A stretch of DNA of 56,066 nucleotides from Leptospirales bacterium (GTDB taxonomy: Bacteria; Spirochaetota; Leptospiria; Leptospirales; Leptonemataceae). This document shows, in pieces, positions 25,329 through 34,222 of the stretch. Every line of letters starts with the position of its first letter. Position 1 is the first letter of the stretch. The notes beneath the pieces were generated by a model, which did not search any database, was not told the origin of the DNA, and worked only from the letters and a program-made list of their open reading frames with translations. Both the position numbers and the translations under genes were made by a program. Location of the stretch: assembly GCA_019694685.1 (NCBI GenBank), contig JAIBBM010000028.1:1-56066 (forward strand). The letters are read 5' to 3'.

Positions 25329-27213
25329 CCGCACCCTCCTTGATGTTGATCCTGATAAGGTAACCCTTTCTGCATCGTTTCTGCTCAAGTGTCCAGGACC
25401 CGGGGAAGGACTCTTCGAGCCTGGCCTGAACATAACGCAGGCCAATTCCATTTCCGCGCTTACGTTGCCGAATCGAGCCTGCATCATGGTTGCTCACTGC
25501 AAATGCAAAGCGAGACACGACCTCAGTGGTTGATTTCGAGGAAGTCTTTCGCAGTGAAAAGCGAAGCGAACCATTCTCTGTGTCCAGATGAGTGAATGCG
25601 TTTTCGAGCATTGTATGAAAGATCATAGGAGGAACGCGCTCATGGCCCGTCATTCCTCGGGCACGGAAAGAATAGATCTTCTCTCTTCGCGCTTCCATGA
25701 CATGCAAATGGAGTCTACAAAGACGGATTTCATCTGCCAGTGGCACATCTTTCTGACCGACCATAGCCTGGATGAGAGCGATTTCGCCCGCGAAATCATC
25801 AAGTAGATTGGCGGACTTCTCGGGATTCTCAAGTAGCCAGCCACGGATTGCCGCCAGCGAATTGCTCAAGAAATGTGGTTGTATGGCTTTCTTAAGCATT
25901 TCGAATTCCATTCTCTTTGTCTGCAATCTCGCCCGTGTAAGCCTCTCTTTGAGTTCTGCCGCCCCAACGAGTGCTGCTTGCTGTTTCTCCACAGTGTCGA
26001 TGAGGCTCACGAATCTGCGCAGAAGCATCAGGGAGTCTGCCATGAGAAGAACGAACAAACCCAGGGGAGCAAACACTTCTGTCTGGATGATATCCCGTTC
26101 AAAGAGTATGTCGTTGATTACTGTAATAAAGAAGAATGCGAAACCCAATAGAAATCCAGTTGCCCCTTCGCGCCGGTGCGCGAATGCAAAGGCAAGCACC
26201 GCAGTACAATACACACCTACGATAAGGATTACAATCTCAGCCGGCAAAAGGAGGTGTTCCGCCAGCTGCGTTCCTGGATATAGCAGCGATAAGACGAGCG
26301 CTGCCCCTGTTAACTGTGCCATACGTGCAATGAATCGATTCGTTTCGTCCGGATAAATTCTAAGAAGAAGCGTCACAAACAATGGTGGAGCCGTGAACAA
26401 GGAGAAAAAGAATGTTTTGATGACGGCCGGCTGCTGAATCCCAGGAAAGAGCATTCCTATGAAGTATTCGCCGGTAGTAATCCTGTAGAGGAGAAACGTT
26501 CCCACAAATCCAGCGAAGCACAGTGCGTACGATTCTCCGCGTCTGAGGAAGTAGAGATACAGATGATACAGCGCAATCACAAGCATTCCACCGATCAAAA
26601 ACAGGTCTTGAGCAAGAAGCATTTGCTTGTAGCTCATAATCTCTCTTTCAGTTCCTAGTTCGATGCTCTGTCTGAATCCTCCTTTAAGAGATGTGAAGTT
26701 TGCCACATGAATTACAATTTCGACGTCCGGGCTCTGACTCTGGAAGAACGCAGCCTGTGGAAGAAACCTGGAAGTTGCCTCCTGTGCTGTACGTCCAGGC
26801 TTGCCGCTTTGTGAAACAAGCTCACCATTCAGGTAGAGTTGGTACGATGTGAAAGCATGCGGCACGTAGAGGGCTAATCGTCGCTTAACGTCTCGAGGGT
26901 GAAGGCGCAGATGCGCGCGATACGTTGCAAAACCGTGGCCCGGGTATTCGTCGACTGTTGCTCCCCTTTCGTTCCAATAGCCCGGAAGAGAAAGAAAATC
27001 AAGCGTACGTTGTGGGAATTGTCCGCTGACCAGGAATTGCCCGTGATAGAATTCCCAGGCGCCATCCAGTTTGATTCGCTGGCCATCGAGCAGTTCGTGA
27101 TTGGAAAGATCCATCTGGCCCTGGACTACTGCAGGTTCCCCTGCGGATCGACCGCAGCCAGGAATGGCGACGAAAACAAACAAGCAGACAGCCTTGACGG
27201 ACGCTTTGTTCAC
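25309..27213 (-). CDS. 7TMR-DISM-like sensor histidine kinase (LytS-type kinase core)
   Basis: 634 residues. An N-terminal signal sequence is followed by an extracytoplasmic jelly-roll-like domain (residues about 30-205; LDGAWEFYHGQF, YRAHLRLHP, YQLYLNGELVSQSG), then seven hydrophobic helices (about 210-405), a coiled-coil linker, and the kinase core with the phospho-His in KKAIQPHFLSNSL and ATP-binding motifs ENAFTH and GNGIGL. This is the 7TMR-DISM architecture, expected to sense carbohydrate-like ligands. Its 3' end overlaps the LytTR regulator gene. Transcription starts from the region shared with the divergent NHL gene. Confidence 0.92.
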   Translation of the reverse strand: MNKASVKAVCLFVFVAIPGCGRSAGEPAVVQGQMDLSNHELLDGQRIKLDGAWEFYHGQFLVSGQFPQRTLDFLSLPGYWNERGATVDEYPGHGFATYRAHLRLHPRDVKRRLALYVPHAFTSYQLYLNGELVSQSGKPGRTAQEATSRFLPQAAFFQSQSPDVEIVIHVANFTSLKGGFRQSIELGTEREIMSYKQMLLAQDLFLIGGMLVIALYHLYLYFLRRGESYALCFAGFVGTFLLYRITTGEYFIGMLFPGIQQPAVIKTFFFSLFTAPPLFVTLLLRIYPDETNRFIARMAQLTGAALVLSLLYPGTQLAEHLLLPAEIVILIVGVYCTAVLAFAFAHRREGATGFLLGFAFFFITVINDILFERDIIQTEVFAPLGLFVLLMADSLMLLRRFVSLIDTVEKQQAALVGAAELKERLTRARLQTKRMEFEMLKKAIQPHFLSNSLAAIRGWLLENPEKSANLLDDFAGEIALIQAMVGQKDVPLADEIRLCRLHLHVMEARREKIYSFRARGMTGHERVPPMIFHTMLENAFTHLDTENGSLRFSLRKTSSKSTTEVVSRFAFAVSNHDAGSIRQRKRGNGIGLRYVQARLEESFPGSWTLEQKRCRKGYLIRINIKEGADANTDR

Positions 27214-27351
27214 AGGTGGGCGAGGTTTTAGTATGAGGCCACGTCTGCAATGAAATTGTGATTTTTGTCAGGTGCTTCTCGCGCCCGTGGAAGAGCATTT
27301 CGCGCACCTCGCGTTGACGGAGGGCGCCTAACGGTTTCTAATCTGAGGCCT

Positions 27352-28542
27352 ATGTTGCGACGGCCCCGGGTGAAGCTGTTCATTTGTATAATTTCTTTAA
27401 CAATGCAATGCAGCGTCTCTGGCGCCTGCAATTCTGGTGATCCAAGCTGTAGCATAGCGTCCTTCCCGTTGTTTCTGCTGACCTGTACAGGATACGCAAT
27501 GGGTGGAGGCATGCAAGGATGCCCTTTGAATCTTCAGGGGCGCGTGGTGACTCTTGCCGGAAGTGGATTTCTTGGTGGGGATGTGGAGGGGCGAGGAAGT
27601 TCCGCGAAATTCTCTGGTCTGGGTGCCTGGGCTGCGAATGGTTCATTCGCATTTGGCGGAGACATTGGCAACAAGAAGATCAAGAAAATAGATTTGCGAA
27701 GCGCGGACGTCGCCATCATCGCGGGCCCGGCCGCCGGGGCAGTGGTCAGCGGAGACGCAGACGGTTCGTCTGCGGTTTCCACCTTTAATGATCCACAGAT
27801 GACAACTCTCTCTGGCAATGCGCTTTATGTCGTTGATGGAACAAATAACAAAATTAGACGGATTGATCTTGCCACTGGCATCGTTAGCACATTTGCGGGA
27901 CCGTCATCCGGCACTACGACTTTTGGCGACACCGACGGAGTGGGGAATGCGGCGCGCTTCTTCGCGCCGACTGGCATCACGACTGATGGCACAAATCTCT
28001 ACGTTGTGGAAAACGGCAATTGTAAGATTCGTCGGGTCTCGCTCGCCACGCAGCAGGTAACGACGATCGTTGGGCCGCTACCCGGAAGCAACGGGTGTAG
28101 TCTGGACAATGATGGCATTGGAAACGCGGCACGTTTATTTGCGCCGGGCGCGATTACAACGGACGGTAAGAATCTATTTGTTTCTGATAACAGCAAGATT
28201 CGCAAAGTGGACCTCAATACACTTCAGGTTACTACGATCGCGGGGCCAGCTCCTGGTTCCAGTGGAACTGGTCACGTGGATGCGGCGGGGACTGCGGCAC
28301 GATTTGGTTCCATCCTGGGTCTGGCTACCGATGGCTTCAGTCTTTTTGTTTCGGAAAGCTATTACGTTCGCGTGCTAAACCCTGGCACACAGGTTGTCAA
28401 CACCCTGGCTGGAGATGGAAACCTTGGTTTGACAGATGGGGTCGGGCCAGGAGCACAGTTTACAACCCAGCTGCGTCTTTCCGCGTCTGACGGCGCTCAT
28501 TTGATCCTTGGAGACGGCAACAACGTTCGTCTGCTAGAATGA
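27352..28542 (+). CDS. exported NHL-repeat beta-propeller protein
   Basis: 396 residues from the ATG at 27352; the frame is open from 27265 but that part is arginine-rich and unlike a leader. A signal region ends in SLTMQC, a possible atypical lipobox. From about residue 70 onward there are five or six NHL-type repeats with the phrases NKIRRIDLATGIVSTFAG and CKIRRVSLATQQVTTI, and DG-rich turns (DGVGNAARF). Six NHL repeats usually close a propeller. Such leptospiral proteins are usually surface or periplasmic binding proteins. It is divergent from the kinase gene. Confidence 0.85.
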   Translation: MLRRPRVKLFICIISLTMQCSVSGACNSGDPSCSIASFPLFLLTCTGYAMGGGMQGCPLNLQGRVVTLAGSGFLGGDVEGRGSSAKFSGLGAWAANGSFAFGGDIGNKKIKKIDLRSADVAIIAGPAAGAVVSGDADGSSAVSTFNDPQMTTLSGNALYVVDGTNNKIRRIDLATGIVSTFAGPSSGTTTFGDTDGVGNAARFFAPTGITTDGTNLYVVENGNCKIRRVSLATQQVTTIVGPLPGSNGCSLDNDGIGNAARLFAPGAITTDGKNLFVSDNSKIRKVDLNTLQVTTIAGPAPGSSGTGHVDAAGTAARFGSILGLATDGFSLFVSESYYVRVLNPGTQVVNTLAGDGNLGLTDGVGPGAQFTTQLRLSASDGAHLILGDGNNVRLLE

Positions 28543-28573
28543 CGGGTTCGGAATTGATCGTCCTTCCTCCGGG

Positions 28574-30352
28574 GTGTTGCGATTCTGGCGAATGATCGCA
28601 AACAACTACTTCCTCGATGATCCCGATTTGCAGACCTTTTTCAATCATTTGATTGATTGGGATTCCATCGTGCAGGCCGTGGAGGGAAACGATTTCGCAG
28701 ATCACAGACGCTTTCTGGAAACGGGAAACTCTCGCTTCGAAATGGCTCCGGCGAGTGTAGAAGAAGCTGTTGGTCTCTATCGTTCGAGCCTGGAGTCTCT
28801 CGGTGAATTTTGCGGCAAAGAACTATCACAGGTTTCGCAGGCGATGGATCGCGCGGCTCTCCAATTTCAGAATGGCCGCGTTGTATTTCCTTCCGAGACA
28901 ATCTCAGTTTATGAAAAATTCAGGGAAACGGGGCTCATGCCTTATTCTATCTCGAGGCATGCGGGTGGCCTTGGCTTACCAGCAACGGTCGGTGCTTTTA
29001 TTGTTATGCTTCTGGCGCGTGCGGACGTTTCCTTTTGCATGACCATCACTCTACTGAACCTTGCGCAAATTGTGGCAAGATACGGAACGGAAGAGCAGAT
29101 CGAGCAATTTGCCGCAAAAGCAGCTGCAGGGGAAACGTTATTCGCCATGGCTTTGACAGAGCCAGACTACGGATCCGATCTCAACAGCGTTCGCATGACT
29201 GCAATCAGAAGTGAAGACGGTAGCTATCGATTGAATGGCACCAAGCGGTTCATTTCTCAGGGATGCGGTCTTGGGCCTTATCCATGCACTCTTCTGACCC
29301 TGGCACGCACTGGAAAAGCGGGTGGTGGTGCGCGAGGTCTTTCCGTATTCCTGGTCAAGAGCGAAGATGTAACGATAGCCGGCATTGAGAGTAAGATGGG
29401 AATCCACGCTTCCCCCACCTGCGAAGTGGTCTATGAGGATGCGCCCGGACAGATCCTTGGAGAGGAAGGCCTGGGTTTAACCAGATACACGGCAGGCATG
29501 ACCAATTTCATGAGACTGGGAAGTGCAGCGGGTGGGCCTGGCGGCGGCGCGGGCGCCTACTTCGAATGTGAAAAGTATGCGTCATCGCGCATTCAGTTTG
29601 GAAAACCAATCGCGCAGATTCCGGCAGTTGCAGAAATGATTCAGAAAATTCGCAGAGAGGTCAATGCAATGCGGCTACTGGCTTTTGAGACAGCGCGGAT
29701 TGTCGATTTGTTTCAGCACCACCAGATTCGTCTGGAAAAGGAAGGCGTAGAGGATCGCGACATTCGGCGCGACGAAACCATCAAGACATGGAGTACGCTT
29801 GCGTCGATTCTTACGCCGGTTGCGAAATATTATTGTTCCGAAGAAGGACATCGGTGTGGGAATCTCGCCGTTCAGATTCACGGCGGAGCCGGTTATACGG
29901 AAGATTACGACGTCTCCAGAATGTTCAGAGATTCACGAATCAATACCATCTACGAAGGAACCAGTCAGATTCACGTTCGCATCGCCACCGGCGCGATTTC
30001 CGCTGGTATGGGGGAAGGCGCAAATTTTAGAAAATACCTGGAGGACCTGTACTCGCAGGTGCGAGCTCCGTCGACTTTTCTGATCGAGCAGTTCCGTTTG
30101 CTGGAGGAATCTGTAGATTGTTTTCGCATGATAGAGAGCGAAGACAGTCGTGAGCGTCTGGCAGAGAATTTGATGATAGTGGCCGCACGATTCTTGTGTA
30201 CGGTCCTTTACGAAAAGGCCCTTGGGCTACTTGCCAATCATTCGGACCTGGAACGGTGGCGGGCGGATTGTCGAAGTTATGGGCTCGAAAGCGCGGCGAT
30301 TGCGTCTGGCTGCTTTTACAGGCTCAAAAACAGCGAGTTTGCGGCAGTCTGA
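28574..30352 (+). CDS. acyl-CoA dehydrogenase, paralogue of the gene at 22502
   Basis: 592 residues from a GTG preceded by CCGGGG; an ATG at 28592 (MIANNYF) matches the start chosen for the paralogue. The central domain has LTEPDYGSDLNSV and TKRFISQGCG; the C-terminal domain has QFGKPIAQIPAV, GGAGYTEDYDV and IYEGTSQIH with the catalytic Glu present. The same C-terminal extension occurs in both proteins. A 22 bp DNA stretch beginning at 29590 is identical to the one in the paralogue near 23494. It follows the NHL gene by 31 bp. The acyl substrate is unknown. Confidence 0.94.
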   Translation: MLRFWRMIANNYFLDDPDLQTFFNHLIDWDSIVQAVEGNDFADHRRFLETGNSRFEMAPASVEEAVGLYRSSLESLGEFCGKELSQVSQAMDRAALQFQNGRVVFPSETISVYEKFRETGLMPYSISRHAGGLGLPATVGAFIVMLLARADVSFCMTITLLNLAQIVARYGTEEQIEQFAAKAAAGETLFAMALTEPDYGSDLNSVRMTAIRSEDGSYRLNGTKRFISQGCGLGPYPCTLLTLARTGKAGGGARGLSVFLVKSEDVTIAGIESKMGIHASPTCEVVYEDAPGQILGEEGLGLTRYTAGMTNFMRLGSAAGGPGGGAGAYFECEKYASSRIQFGKPIAQIPAVAEMIQKIRREVNAMRLLAFETARIVDLFQHHQIRLEKEGVEDRDIRRDETIKTWSTLASILTPVAKYYCSEEGHRCGNLAVQIHGGAGYTEDYDVSRMFRDSRINTIYEGTSQIHVRIATGAISAGMGEGANFRKYLEDLYSQVRAPSTFLIEQFRLLEESVDCFRMIESEDSRERLAENLMIVAARFLCTVLYEKALGLLANHSDLERWRADCRSYGLESAAIASGCFYRLKNSEFAAV

Positions 30353-30358
30353 AAATAC

Positions 30359-30370
30359 GTGGATATCCAC
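30359..30370. promoter_or_regulatory. palindromic operator copy 1, GTGGATATCCAC
   Basis: A perfect 12 bp palindrome 7 bp after the dehydrogenase stop, followed by seven T residues. A near copy lies at 30411. It could be the upstream half of a paired operator for the MarR regulator encoded in the same operon. Confidence 0.6.
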
Positions 30371-30380
30371 TCTTTTTTTG

Positions 30381-30409
30381 TGGACAAGTTTGTTCTGCCT
30401 TCTTAAATG
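30381..30409 (+). promoter_or_regulatory. candidate promoter of the thioesterase-marR operon
   Basis: TGGACA at 30381, a 17 bp spacer, then TAAATG at 30404. It lies exactly between the two operator copies. The ribosome binding site GGAGG at 30436 and ATG at 30446 follow. Confidence 0.5.
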
Positions 30410-30410
30410 A

Positions 30411-30422
30411 GTGTATATCCAC
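30411..30422. promoter_or_regulatory. palindromic operator copy 2, GTGTATATCCAC
   Basis: Differs from copy 1 at one base and is centred 52 bp away, close to five helical turns, so both would face the same side of the DNA. It directly follows the candidate -10 box, a position where a bound repressor would block initiation. Confidence 0.6.
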
Positions 30423-30445
30423 CTATTGGTCGGATGGAGGGTTTT

Positions 30446-30973
30446 ATGGAACTTCAGGCAATCACTCCCAGGTCAACGTTCCGGGTGTCTTTCCACGATT
30501 GTGACGCTTTCGGGCATCTAAACAATGCACGCTACATTTCTCATTTCATTGACGCGCGCACGGATCATCTTCGCGATTTCCACGGGTATGATGTGTATGC
30601 GGACGCCGAGAAGACGGGGAAGAACTGGGTGGTTCAGAACACTTCCATTCGGTATCTGTACCCGGCTAAACTCAATCAACTGGTGGAAATCGAGACCAGG
30701 CTTTTGCGATTTGAGAAACATCGTCTGTTCCCAGAAGGAATCATGCGAGATCCTGAAACAGGAAAGGTGCATGCCATTGTATGGTTTGATCTGGCGTATG
30801 TGGATTTGAAAACCGGACGTCCCGCGAGGCACGGAGAGGCGCTCACAGAATTGGTTTCGAGGATTGTAGAAACTGACCCTGATATGGAACGTTTTGACTT
30901 TGCAAAGCGCGTTGCCCAGATAATGTCGATTCATGGCAGGAGGGAAACCTCGCGTGAAGCGGAAGTCGCTTGA
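30446..30973 (+). CDS. hotdog-fold acyl-CoA thioesterase (4HBT-like)
   Basis: 175 residues from the ATG at 30446, chosen for the strong GGAGG five bases upstream; the frame is open from 30407. The N-terminus has FHDCDAFGHLNNARYISHF, the 4HBT thioesterase signature with the catalytic Asp and the helix N-terminus. The family hydrolyses acyl-CoA or acyl-ACP. The gene overlaps marR by 41 bp. An upstream acyl-CoA dehydrogenase supports an acyl-CoA link. Specificity is unknown. Confidence 0.88.
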   Translation: MELQAITPRSTFRVSFHDCDAFGHLNNARYISHFIDARTDHLRDFHGYDVYADAEKTGKNWVVQNTSIRYLYPAKLNQLVEIETRLLRFEKHRLFPEGIMRDPETGKVHAIVWFDLAYVDLKTGRPARHGEALTELVSRIVETDPDMERFDFAKRVAQIMSIHGRRETSREAEVA

Positions 30974-31403
30974 TCAGTCAGAATACAAACGCGCCGCGCT
31001 GAGCTGCTTCAACTTCAGTTTCAGAAACGCGGCGCGTGCGGTTACTCTCCTGTACGATCGCGCCCTGGCTCCTGTCGGAATTCGTTCTACTCAGTACAGC
31101 TTGCTGATCGTTCTGGCCGGCTATGGAAGTCTTACGATCAATGATCTTGCTTCTGGACTCGGGATGGATCGCACGACTCTTTCTAAAAACCTCAGGCCCA
31201 TGGTCCACAGAAAGCTCATTCAATTCGAATCGCAGAAGGACAGACGCAAGAAAGCCCTGGTATTGACAAAAGCAGGCTACACCATGCTTGAAAAATGCAC
31301 TCCACTGTGGGAGGAGGCTCAGGACTCCGTGCAAAAAATGCTGGGGGAGGATGCGCGCGACGTTCAGAGGAGACTCGTGCGCGTGGCCAGAATTCGAAAC
31401 TGA
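30933..31403 (+). CDS. MarR-family transcriptional regulator
   Basis: 156 residues. The winged helix includes LTINDLASGLGMDRTTLSKNLRPMVHRKLI and the wing DRRKKALVLTKAG, both typical. The ATG at 30933 lies inside the thioesterase gene. A GTG at 30954 has a better GGAGGG upstream and would remove seven residues. As MarR proteins bind 12-18 bp palindromes at their own promoters, the twin GTGKATATCCAC sites before the thioesterase are probable targets; fatty acyl-CoA may be the ligand. That is inference. Confidence 0.93.
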   Translation: MAGGKPRVKRKSLDQSEYKRAALSCFNFSFRNAARAVTLLYDRALAPVGIRSTQYSLLIVLAGYGSLTINDLASGLGMDRTTLSKNLRPMVHRKLIQFESQKDRRKKALVLTKAGYTMLEKCTPLWEEAQDSVQKMLGEDARDVQRRLVRVARIRN

Positions 31404-31451
31404 TCCATTTTTCATGGACAAACCGACGCCCGGCAGCGAAGCAGAGAGTCG

Positions 31452-32708
31452 GTGAGCAATCGACTGATTTATCTCCTGGACGCAGACGCGCGTGCGCGCG
31501 GAGACCTGGCCGAGCAAATCGGCCACTATGGTTACGGAGTAAGCACATTTGCATCTCTCGAGACTCTGCGAGAAGCAGTGGCTCAGTCGGTTCCAGCCGT
31601 CATTGTAGCTGCCATGGATCGACTGGAATCGGAGATGCATATTTCTGAAATTCAGCGCAATTTGAATCCATCTCCCTGTGTTGTGTTTCTCGGAGGAAGC
31701 GACGACATGCAGATGCGTCTTCGGTCGGTAAGGTTTGGGGGAAGCGGTTTTTTCTCTAAGCCTGTGAACGTGGATGCTCTCGTTACTCTGCTGGATCGCC
31801 TAACGTCTCCGTTTGTAGTCCAGGCGTATCGGATCCTGATCGTGGAAAGCGATGGTGAGCTCTCGCAGCACCTTGCCAGGATTCTGGGGGCTGCGGGAAT
31901 GGAAACGCATGTGGTCTCCAATCCGGCTGAAATGCTGCGAGCAGGAGACTTGTTTCATCCGGAATTGATACTAATGAATCTTTACTATCCGGAAATCCTG
32001 GGAATGGAGCTGGCCACAGTTCTCAGACAGGATCCGCGGTATGAACGAATTCCCATTGTATTTTTGTCCAGCGAGCTCGATCCAGCAAGGCAAATGGCGG
32101 CTCTTGCAAAGGGCGGCGATGATTGCCTGACTCTTCCGATCCATCCAGACTACCTTGCATTGATCGTTGCTTCTAGAGTGGAAGCAACTCGATCCATCAA
32201 ATCTCTCTACTTCCGAGATGGCTTGACCGGTCTATTGAACCATCGGGCGATGCTAGACTCTCTGGAAATGAAATTGGAGCTGGCAGGAGCAAGAGGAGTA
32301 GAGTTGCCGTTTGTGATGGTAGACATTGACAGGTTCAAGTTGATCAACGACACATACGGTCACCCGGTGGGAGATACAGTTCTAAAGAGTCTGGGTCGTC
32401 TACTCAAGCAGAGAGTGTGGAGTAAGGACCTCGTGGGCAGACTCGGAGGGGAGGAGTTTGGTGTCATAGTGAACTCCATGGACGCAGCTACTGCTGCCCG
32501 GGTGTTCAATGAGATTCGCATCGACTTCGCGCAGATTCGTCACACTTCAAGCGAGGGCGATTTCTATGCTACATTCTCCTGTGGAGTGGCCTGGTTTCCA
32601 CGTTATGCGACATCTGCGGAGATAGAGAGCGCGGCCGAAAGAGCTGTGCGCCAGGTGAAAGCCCTCGGTGGAAATCGCGTGGGCCTCATTGGCAGGCATG
32701 AGAGTTAA
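31452..32708 (+). CDS. diguanylate cyclase with two degenerate receiver domains
   Basis: 418 residues from a GTG. Residues about 3-120 and 128-245 are receiver-like domains. The second has the fold phrases YRILIVESD and IPIVFLSSE, but Asn (LILMNLY) at the phosphoacceptor position. The first also lacks the usual acidic pocket. The GGDEF domain (about 255-415) has GLTGLLNHRAML, FVMVDIDRFKLIND and an active GGEEF. The inhibitory RxxD site reads WSKD and is lost. It should make cyclic di-GMP from two GTP, without receiver phosphorylation or product inhibition. It follows marR by 48 bp. Confidence 0.92.
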   Translation: MSNRLIYLLDADARARGDLAEQIGHYGYGVSTFASLETLREAVAQSVPAVIVAAMDRLESEMHISEIQRNLNPSPCVVFLGGSDDMQMRLRSVRFGGSGFFSKPVNVDALVTLLDRLTSPFVVQAYRILIVESDGELSQHLARILGAAGMETHVVSNPAEMLRAGDLFHPELILMNLYYPEILGMELATVLRQDPRYERIPIVFLSSELDPARQMAALAKGGDDCLTLPIHPDYLALIVASRVEATRSIKSLYFRDGLTGLLNHRAMLDSLEMKLELAGARGVELPFVMVDIDRFKLINDTYGHPVGDTVLKSLGRLLKQRVWSKDLVGRLGGEEFGVIVNSMDAATAARVFNEIRIDFAQIRHTSSEGDFYATFSCGVAWFPRYATSAEIESAAERAVRQVKALGGNRVGLIGRHES

Positions 32709-33334
32709 CCGGTAGCCAGTCGGTCAGGCGAAATCCCTTCGAGATTATTTTGTGCCATTCGATCCACGGAACGAGTGGTTTGCGTTTTCTTGTTCTCTGC
32801 TACCTCCACGCTGTCCGGCAAAATTCGCCAGATGGGAGAAGCAAGTGCTGCCATTCGATCGAATGCTGAATGAAAGAGCGGTGCGTCCTGCTGCGCCTCT
32901 ACTAGAAGTACGGGGCGTGAGCGAACGCTCAGCTCTGAAAGAACCGACAAAAATCCATCCAGAAGAAGCTCGCGCCCATGCGCGCTTTCCCCTATGTCCA
33001 GGAAATGGCGAAGCGGAGAAAGAATCACAGCAACTCCGCCTCTCCTTGCATTCAGGATTCCACGTGCAGCGCCGAGGAACTGCAGAGGTGTTGCGATTTT
33101 CTGGCAGGTGATGGTCTCAAGCAACACATCTGGTTTTACATCCTGCGACGCGGCTTCTTCAGCAATTGCAAATGGATCAAACCGATCTGCGCAATCCATG
33201 ACAGTGATGGGAAGCCCAAGGAGGGCCAGTCTGCTGATCCAGGAATGAGAGAGGGCGTATATACCCGAAACTCCTGTCAGAAGGGAAATGCGTCTGAGTC
33301 TTGGCGGCGAAATGGACGTGAGAGGCAGATTCAC
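32705..33334 (-). CDS. degenerate RecA/RadA-like protein (ImuA-like size), function unknown
   Basis: 209 residues from a GTG. ITVMDCADRFDPFAIAEEA and the following DVLLETITCQKIATPLQFLGAARGIL resemble the FDP/LeNI region of RadA/Rad51 folds, and VAVILSPLRHF fits the position of Walker B. The Walker A position reads GVSGIYALS and lacks GKT, so ATP hydrolysis is doubtful. Length and fold recall ImuA/SulA-type RecA-like proteins, but no imuB or dnaE2 is adjacent. It overlaps the diguanylate cyclase stop by 4 bp, convergently. A consensus TTGACA promoter is placed so that transcription would begin at the start codon. Confidence 0.6.
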   Translation of the reverse strand: MNLPLTSISPPRLRRISLLTGVSGIYALSHSWISRLALLGLPITVMDCADRFDPFAIAEEAASQDVKPDVLLETITCQKIATPLQFLGAARGILNARRGGVAVILSPLRHFLDIGESAHGRELLLDGFLSVLSELSVRSRPVLLVEAQQDAPLFHSAFDRMAALASPIWRILPDSVEVAENKKTQTTRSVDRMAQNNLEGISPDRLATG

Positions 33335-33340
33335 GATAGC

Positions 33341-33369
33341 TACATATATGACGGCTATTTTTTTGTCAA
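33341..33369 (-). promoter_or_regulatory. promoter of the RecA-like gene, likely leaderless
   Basis: On the minus strand a perfect TTGACA (33369-33364) is followed by TATATG or TATGTA at spacing 15 or 17. The expected start of transcription falls at about 33334, the first base of the GTG codon. A near-symmetrical TAGC/GCTA pair flanks the -10 region and could bind a regulator. Confidence 0.55.
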
Positions 33370-33460
33370 GTAAAAGCCGGGCGACAAAATCGAGTATTGT
33401 TTTATGGGGGACTTGAACGGAACCAGTATGGTCTATCCAGACTTTCTGATTGCAGTTGCA

Positions 33461-34201
33461 TTAGAATCTGATTTGAAAGCCCGCTCGATCGGGACCTGCG
33501 AAGAAAAAGGCCGAAGTCGAGGGTGCAGGATTCGTGGAAGCATAAGCATAAAAAAATGCCGCGGCCCCCAGTGCAAAATCTACCGAGGCGCATGCACTCT
33601 CCAGCCTTCGCGTACGAGCGAACGTTTTTTTTTCTGTCTGGCGTAAGTAATAGGAAACCAGAGTGAGCCTGTCGGAGGGAGCGGCTGCAAGGAGAGCGAT
33701 CTGTGTCGTACGTTGATTTTTAGATAGTTGCCGCATAACGTTAGAATATTTATTCCACTGAACGAGCCATCGCAAGGACATACCTGCAGACACACCGCCC
33801 AGAACCGGCACGGCAGGATGATCCCAGGACGGCACAGGCTTCGTGGCAAGCACTCCGGCCAGACCAAAGAGAGCCAGAGTTCCGCCGTATGCCTGGAGGC
33901 GCAGGTTGGCTGCATGTCTGTAGTCCGTCTGAGACTCCTGTCTGAAAATTTCGGTAGTGAGCGCGGCGCCAGGGCGATCGAGAGAACTAAACAAGATGAG
34001 GGACTGCACGCGGTCGATGCGGGGAACATCGCGGATATATGCGTGCCATGCCGGGGCAATCACGCCACCTTCGAGAATTCCAGAAGCTGCAGCTGCGCCT
34101 GAAAGGAAGTAACTCTGCATCTCATTCTCACTCGACTCAGCATGAAGCGGGCAGGCAAGAGTAACGGCAGCGATGATCTGAAAGATACGACGCACGACCA
34201 A
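33461..34201 (-). CDS. exported protein with hydrophobic segments, unknown function
   Basis: 246 residues. A signal peptide (IFQIIAAVTLACPLHAES) is likely cut after LHA. Two or three hydrophobic stretches follow (FLSGAAAASGILEGG, GTLALFGLAGVLA, VDFALGAAAFFYAYAST), so it is either an inner-membrane protein or a helical periplasmic protein. The middle part is rich in Arg and Gln. No family recognised. It is divergent from the outer-membrane protein gene, and the two may belong together. Confidence 0.65.
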   Translation of the reverse strand: MVVRRIFQIIAAVTLACPLHAESSENEMQSYFLSGAAAASGILEGGVIAPAWHAYIRDVPRIDRVQSLILFSSLDRPGAALTTEIFRQESQTDYRHAANLRLQAYGGTLALFGLAGVLATKPVPSWDHPAVPVLGGVSAGMSLRWLVQWNKYSNVMRQLSKNQRTTQIALLAAAPSDRLTLVSYYLRQTEKKTFARTRRLESACASVDFALGAAAFFYAYASTNPAPSTSAFFFAGPDRAGFQIRF

Positions 34202-34222
34202 ATTTTGGGCAGAATCCTCGAT

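Noticed and set aside
30359..30380. Rho-independent terminator made by GTGGATATCCAC plus T-run
   Set aside because: A perfect 12 bp palindrome without a loop can form only about four pairs around a 4-nt loop, so a protein-binding site is more likely.
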